This document shows positions 6,604 through 9,672 of a stretch of DNA of 9,672 nucleotides, piece after piece. How positions within the stretch are numbered: the first letter of the stretch is position 1; each line of letters starts with the position of its first letter. The stretch lies in contig JBGCEI010000199.1 in assembly GCA_045106295.1 (NCBI GenBank), positions 1-9,672 on the forward strand, given 5' to 3'. The notes below the pieces were generated by a model that searched no databases, was not told where the DNA came from, and saw nothing but the letters and a program-made list of their open reading frames with translations. The position numbers and the translations under genes are program-made. This DNA comes from WTJX01 sp045106295. GTDB taxonomy: Bacteria > Bacteroidota > Bacteroidia > Cytophagales > JAAEPT01.

Positions 6604-7824
6604 CTAACTATTAAGTGCTTCTACGGGTTTTATTTTAGCTGCTTTTGCTGCAGGTATTAGACCTGCAAACACTCCTACAATGGTTAAAATTCCAGTGGCT
6701 ATTAATGCGGTTGATAAATCAATTCTTGCTTCGCTAAAAATAGGTGTATTAGATAAGGCTTTGTTTAATACCTCTAATAATATAACGGCTCCTAGCATAC
6801 CAATGTACCCAAAAAAGAGCGTGATAAAAATAGCTTCTTTGATGATGGAGGATATGATAGAGTTGGGAGAAGCACCGATTGCTTTTCTAATACCAATTTC
6901 TTTTGTTCTTTCTTTTACAGAAATCACCATAATATTCATTACTCCAATAGCGCCAGCAATAATGGTTAAGATGCTAATAATGGTAGTAAACAGTTGTAGT
7001 CCGTCTAGCATATCAAATATTTGCTGAGATTGTTTGAGTCTGTTGTTGATAAAAAGGGATCTTCTGTCTTCTGGGTCGAAGTTGTGTGTGGGGGAGAGTA
7101 GCTTCCTTATTTTTTTTATTATGCGTTCACTTTTCTCTAATGAAGGGTTCTTAACGGTGACTACAATTTGAGATATTTTTTCTCCAAAACTGAATGACTT
7201 TTGAGCTCCAGTAATGGGGAGGTAGATCATTCGTTGTTCATCCTCTTCGCTCGTGTCAGTGAATACACCAACTACTTTAAACGGTATTTGATTAATGATG
7301 ATGTATTTACCAATAGGGTCTTCGTCATTAACGAAAAGAGCTTCTTTGATTGAAATACCAATTACGGCTATTTTACTGTATTCTTGTAAGTCTTTTTCGT
7401 TGATAAACCGTCCTTGTAGCATGTCGCTACTCTCTATTATTTTATTTCCAGGATGCACACATCTGATAGTGTATGAGCCGTGTTGTTTTTTGTAATTAAC
7501 TTGATTTTTATTAAAGAAAAGGCGTGCGGTGTAGTATTCAATGTCTTCTATTTCTCTGTTGATAATATCAATATCTTCATTGATAAATTTTATTTTTTTA
7601 CCTGGTTTTATACCATTAAATGGAATAGAGGTTGATCCAGGCCTAATAAAAAGCGTATTGGATAAGTCGTTTCCAAACATACTAGTAGCACCACCTTTCA
7701 GCCCTTTACTAGTGCCTACTAGTATCACCAAGATGAAAATACCCCATGCTACACTAAAACCTGTAAGGAATGTGCGGAGTTTATTTTTTCTAAGAGACTC
7801 TATGATTTCTAACCAGTCTTCCAT
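6604..7824 (-). CDS. MacB/FtsX-type ABC transporter permease (first of the pair)
   Basis: A 406-residue inner-membrane permease, paralogous to the one after it. Membrane helices are predicted by eye at about 19-37, 278-302, 330-352 and 371-393, with a periplasmic core of some 230 residues between the first two. The FtsX-domain coupling helix is KERTKEIGIRKAIGASPNSI (304-323) and the protein ends AAKIKPVEALNS, the usual ending of this family. Its ATG at 7824 is only 2 bp after the ATPase stop and its stop is 4 bp before the next permease. ATPase, permease and permease therefore form a tight operon encoding one complex. The periplasmic domain is clearly diverged from its neighbour, which favours a heterodimer over redundant copies. 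Some members of this group export macrolides or peptides and others handle lipoproteins (LolCE); which applies here cannot be told from sequence alone. Confidence 0.93.
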   Translation of the reverse strand: MEDWLEIIESLRKNKLRTFLTGFSVAWGIFILVILVGTSKGLKGGATSMFGNDLSNTLFIRPGSTSIPFNGIKPGKKIKFINEDIDIINREIEDIEYYTARLFFNKNQVNYKKQHGSYTIRCVHPGNKIIESSDMLQGRFINEKDLQEYSKIAVIGISIKEALFVNDEDPIGKYIIINQIPFKVVGVFTDTSEEDEQRMIYLPITGAQKSFSFGEKISQIVVTVKNPSLEKSERIIKKIRKLLSPTHNFDPEDRRSLFINNRLKQSQQIFDMLDGLQLFTTIISILTIIAGAIGVMNIMVISVKERTKEIGIRKAIGASPNSIISSIIKEAIFITLFFGYIGMLGAVILLEVLNKALSNTPIFSEARIDLSTALIATGILTIVGVFAGLIPAAKAAKIKPVEALNS

Positions 7825-7826
7825 AC

Positions 7827-8489
7827 TTAGTCTATCACAAGCCCATCTTTTACGTGGATGATTCTATCCGTCATGTCGGCAACCTCTTGTTCGTGCGTAA
7901 CTATAATTACGGTGATGCCTTCTTTATTAATTTCCTTAATCAAGCCCATTATTTCTTCAGATGTCTGTGAGTCTAATGCTCCCGTAGGTTCATCTGCTAA
8001 AATCACTTTGGGTTGACTAGCTAACGCTCGTGCAATAGCTACCCGTTGCTTTTGCCCACCAGATAGTTCATTTGGAAGGTGATCCATTCGGTCGCCTAAA
8101 CCTACCTTTGTGAGGTATTCGGTAGCTAGCTGACTTCTCTTTTTTCTTGATACCCCTTGGTAATAGAGTGGTAGAGCGACATTGTCCAACGCATTTTTAT
8201 AAGGGATAAGGTGAAACGATTGAAATACGAAGCCTAAAAACTTATTCCTGTAGTGGGCAGCTTCTTTTTCAGAAAAGTTGACAATAGTTTTTCCATCTAA
8301 TGTGTATTCTCCTGAATCGTAAGAATCAAGAATCCCCAATATATTAAGTAAAGTAGACTTTCCCGAACCAGAAGACCCCATAATGGAAACAAGGTCACCT
8401 TCATTTATTGTCAAGTTTATTCCTTTTAACACTTCTAGTTGGTTTTTGCCAATAGTGTATGATTTCTTGATGTTTCGTAACTCTATCAA
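7827..8489 (-). CDS. ABC transporter ATP-binding protein (MacB/LolD group), TTG start
   Basis: This 220-residue protein is the cytosolic ATPase for the two downstream permeases. All nucleotide-binding motifs are present: Walker A GSSGSGKST (38-46), Q-loop Gln90 in FVFQSFHL, signature LSGGQ (142-146), Walker B VILADE (162-167) followed by PTGALD, and the H-loop His199 in VIIVTHE. Length and the N-terminus MIELRNIKKSY are typical of the LolD/MacB-ATPase group, which pairs with MacB/FtsX-type permeases. The start codon is TTG (8487-8489): the ATA after it encodes Ile2, an in-frame TAA lies five codons upstream, and the next in-frame ATG is Met37, just before Walker A. TTG is thus the only workable start. 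No Shine-Dalgarno sequence is visible. The gene opens the transporter operon and is divergent from a lipoprotein gene across a 128-bp spacer. Confidence 0.95.
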   Translation of the reverse strand: MIELRNIKKSYTIGKNQLEVLKGINLTINEGDLVSIMGSSGSGKSTLLNILGILDSYDSGEYTLDGKTIVNFSEKEAAHYRNKFLGFVFQSFHLIPYKNALDNVALPLYYQGVSRKKRSQLATEYLTKVGLGDRMDHLPNELSGGQKQRVAIARALASQPKVILADEPTGALDSQTSEEIMGLIKEINKEGITVIIVTHEQEVADMTDRIIHVKDGLVID

Positions 8490-8536
8490 GTGATTAAATT
8501 TTTAGTGTTAGATTATGTAACAAATTAATTACTAAA

Positions 8537-8558
8537 TTGATTCTAATAATAGAATTAA
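8537..8558. repeat. Inverted repeat in the ABC operon/lipoprotein divergent spacer
   Basis: ATTCTA (8540-8545) and TAGAAT (8550-8555) form a perfect 6-bp inverted repeat around 4 nt. With one mismatch it extends to 9-bp arms (8537-8558). It lies between the start of the ATPase gene and the lipoprotein gene, where a shared regulator could bind. The spacer is very AT-rich, so chance is plausible. Confidence 0.25.
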
Positions 8559-8583
8559 CTTTAAAAACATACTATTTTCTGTA

Positions 8584-8612
8584 TTGTTGCGTTATTCAAA
8601 TGTTTATCTTTA
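8584..8612 (+). promoter_or_regulatory. Predicted promoter of the small lipoprotein gene
   Basis: A TTG at 8584-8586 is followed after 18 nt by TATCTTTA (8605-8612), close to the Bacteroidota pattern TTTG-N19-TAnnTTTG. The last base differs from consensus. If used, transcription would begin at or within a few bases of the ATG at 8618, giving a leaderless or nearly leaderless mRNA. Confidence 0.35.
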
Positions 8613-8617
8613 TTATT

Positions 8618-8971
8618 ATGAAAAGTAAAATAGTTATTTCTTTTTTCCTCTCGCTAGTTTTTTTGGTGTCTTGCCAGAAGAAAACAATAGTGTCCTCTAC
8701 TGCTAAGTATGGGGCAAATGGAGGGTCTTCATTTAATGCAAATACAGATTATGCCGCGAGACTTAAAAGTGCTAATAAAAAAGTAATTAGTACGTTAGAT
8801 GAGAAATATGCCGCTCAACAAGAGTTCAATAAAAAGAAGTATAAGAAGATTAATAAAATGAAGAAGGAGAAAAAATATAATGATCCTACTTATTTTGGAC
8901 ATAAAAAGCCACCTATTAAAAATCCTCCAGGTAAAAAGAAACTATGTAAAGAGTGTAATATGTGGCATTAA
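8618..8971 (+). CDS. Small lysine-rich lipoprotein with C-terminal C-x2-C-x3-H motif
   Basis: A 117-residue predicted lipoprotein without a named function. The signal peptide is MKSKIVISFFLSLVFLVSC with lipobox LVSC and lipidated Cys19, which is why I start at the ATG at 8618. An in-frame extension upstream to a TTG at 8537 would bury this signal. After QKK comes a Ser/Asn/Gly-rich linker, then a strongly basic, probably helical stretch rich in Lys (about 65-87). The conserved-looking end has YFGHKKPP followed by a basic, proline-containing stretch and KLCKECNMWH at the C-terminus. C-x2-C-x3-H could bind a metal such as zinc. I recall similar small flavobacterial lipoproteins with a YFGHKxPP...C-x2-C...H ending, but know no function for them. 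No acidic export signal follows the Cys, so the side of the outer membrane is uncertain. It is divergent from the ABC operon and convergent with apt. Confidence 0.85.
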   Translation: MKSKIVISFFLSLVFLVSCQKKTIVSSTAKYGANGGSSFNANTDYAARLKSANKKVISTLDEKYAAQQEFNKKKYKKINKMKKEKKYNDPTYFGHKKPPIKNPPGKKKLCKECNMWH

Positions 8972-9492
8972 TAACTAATCAATGTTTGAAAGTCTGTATC
9001 TCCTAATCTATTCTTTCCTTTTAAAAAAGCCAACTCTGCAATAAAGCTAAAGCCTACAACGGTACCTATTTGTTCAATTAGCTGAGCAGCAGCTACAGCA
9101 GTACCTCCTGTGGCTAATACATCATCATGAATCAGCACTCGGTCACCTTTTTGTAAGGCGTCGGTATGCATTTCAATGGTTGCAGAGCCGTATTCTAAAT
9201 CGTACGATTGTTTTAATACGTGGTAAGGTAGCTTACCTGCTTTGCGGATAGGAATAAAAGGAATGTCCAATGAGATAGCTAACGGAATACCTAGTAAGAA
9301 ACCCCTAGATTCAATTCCTGCAATAGCATCAGGTTTTACTTTTTTTGCATGCGTGGTTAGTTCTCTTACCATATCTTGGAGTAGCGATGCATTTTGTAAT
9401 AAAGGAGTAATGTCTTTAAAAAGAATTCCTTTTGAAGGAAAGTCGGGAACATCTCTAATAACTGATCTGATTTTTTCTGTTAGTTTATTCAT
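8968..9492 (-). CDS. apt: Adenine phosphoribosyltransferase
   Basis: Apt joins adenine and PRPP to give AMP and pyrophosphate, a cytosolic one-step purine salvage reaction. The 174-residue protein matches the usual 170-180. It shows FPSKGILFKDITPLL (18-32), the segment AGIESRGFLLG (58-68), RKAGKLPY (83-90) of the flexible loop, and the PRPP-binding motif VLIHDDVLATGGT (119-131). The ATG at 9492 gives the typical MNKLTEKIRSVIRDVPDFP start. The gene overlaps the 3' end of the upstream DoxX-like gene by 8 bp, which suggests translational coupling. Its stop codon overlaps that of the convergent lipoprotein gene, so no terminator fits between them. PRPP comes from prs in the same window and the AMP product feeds adk. 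Identification is secure. Confidence 0.97.
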   Translation of the reverse strand: MNKLTEKIRSVIRDVPDFPSKGILFKDITPLLQNASLLQDMVRELTTHAKKVKPDAIAGIESRGFLLGIPLAISLDIPFIPIRKAGKLPYHVLKQSYDLEYGSATIEMHTDALQKGDRVLIHDDVLATGGTAVAAAQLIEQIGTVVGFSFIAELAFLKGKNRLGDTDFQTLISY

Positions 9493-9672
9493 GTTTGAAT
9501 TTTATGTACAGTGCTAAAGTTCCTCCAAATAGACTAATATCTTTAAGTAAGGAGACCATACTGTAATGTTTAGACTCATTATTAAGGATGCCTGGTATGT
9601 CTACTGATACAATAAAGATAATAATAAATAACAGGAGTAGGAAAGATGAAGTTTTGTGGGCAATGTGTAATG
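9485..9672 (-). CDS. DoxX-like small membrane protein, 5' end outside the window
   Basis: Only the last 61 residues are present, in a frame open from the right edge to a TAA at 9485-9487. The visible part begins LHIAHKTSSF, then a strongly hydrophobic helix LLLLFIIIFIVSV, then a short polar segment (DIPGILNNESKHY) and a second helical stretch SLLKDISLFGGTLALYI ending KFKHE. The pattern of a hydrophobic helix, a polar loop with an 'xDIPxIL' segment and a final 'xLLKDxxLxGGxL' helix resembles the C-terminus of DoxX-family membrane proteins, which are about 120-150 residues long. Their role is poorly defined, with links to thiosulfate:quinone oxidoreductase subunits and redox stress. The assignment is tentative because more than half of the protein is missing. 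The stop overlaps the apt start by 8 bp, so the two genes are very probably co-transcribed. Confidence 0.6.
   Translation of the reverse strand, partial: LHIAHKTSSFLLLLFIIIFIVSVDIPGILNNESKHYSMVSLLKDISLFGGTLALYIKFKHE

Noticed and set aside
8537..8617. An N-terminal extension of the lipoprotein starting at a TTG codon at 8537
   Set aside because: It would place 27 residues before a textbook lipoprotein signal peptide, and the ATG at 8618 puts the lipobox at the normal position.
1..9672. Mobile elements, CRISPR arrays, tRNA or rRNA genes, toxin-antitoxin or defence genes
   Set aside because: Reading both strands gave no transposase or integrase, no spaced direct repeats, no tRNA-like fold and no recognisable defence gene. 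Gene content is mostly core chromosome.

Overview
The window looks like chromosome of an AT-rich Bacteroidota species, most likely a member of the Flavobacteriia/Flavobacteriales. Four things point there: the character of the housekeeping proteins; almost no Shine-Dalgarno sequences in front of genes; several upstream regions with a Bacteroidota-type TAnnTTTG -7 box; and a structured intergenic element and a small lysine-rich lipoprotein that resemble recurrent flavobacterial ones. No mobile element, phage gene, CRISPR array, rRNA or tRNA is visible.

Left part (1-4377). The 5' three quarters of CTP synthase (pyrG, minus strand, cut by the left edge) is divergent from adenylate kinase (adk, plus strand). 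A 197-bp spacer between them carries promoter-like boxes and a 26-bp imperfect palindrome. adk ends in a clear intrinsic terminator. Then follow, all on the minus strand and read right to left, prs (PRPP synthetase), rplY (ribosomal protein L25) and pth (peptidyl-tRNA hydrolase). A strong terminator hairpin sits between rplY and the pth start codon.

Middle (4378-4612). The spacer upstream of prs contains a promoter-like box and a GC-richer structured element of about 100 bp (4482-4583). It has paired arms, a duplicated AAGCGG motif and a second small palindrome nested inside it.

Right part (4613-9672). A minus-strand transcription unit encodes an ABC-type ATPase (with a TTG start), two MacB/FtsX-type permeases and, after an 85-bp gap, a secreted protein of unknown function. 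No HlyD-type adaptor or TolC gene is visible next to it. Divergent from the ATPase is a small lysine-rich lipoprotein gene ending in a conserved-looking C-x2-C-x3-H motif. Its stop codon interlocks with that of the convergent apt gene (adenine phosphoribosyltransferase). apt in turn overlaps the 3' end of a small membrane-protein gene (DoxX-like) cut by the right edge.

Functionally, prs makes PRPP, apt uses PRPP to salvage adenine to AMP, adk turns AMP into ADP, and pyrG makes CTP, so nucleotide supply is the main theme. rplY and pth belong to translation. The ABC cluster and the lipoprotein are envelope functions and the least explained part. I see no convincing wholly new system. The best candidates for something under-described are the structured intergenic element, the C-x2-C-x3-H lipoprotein, and the ABC transporter without a visible adaptor but with a trailing secreted protein.
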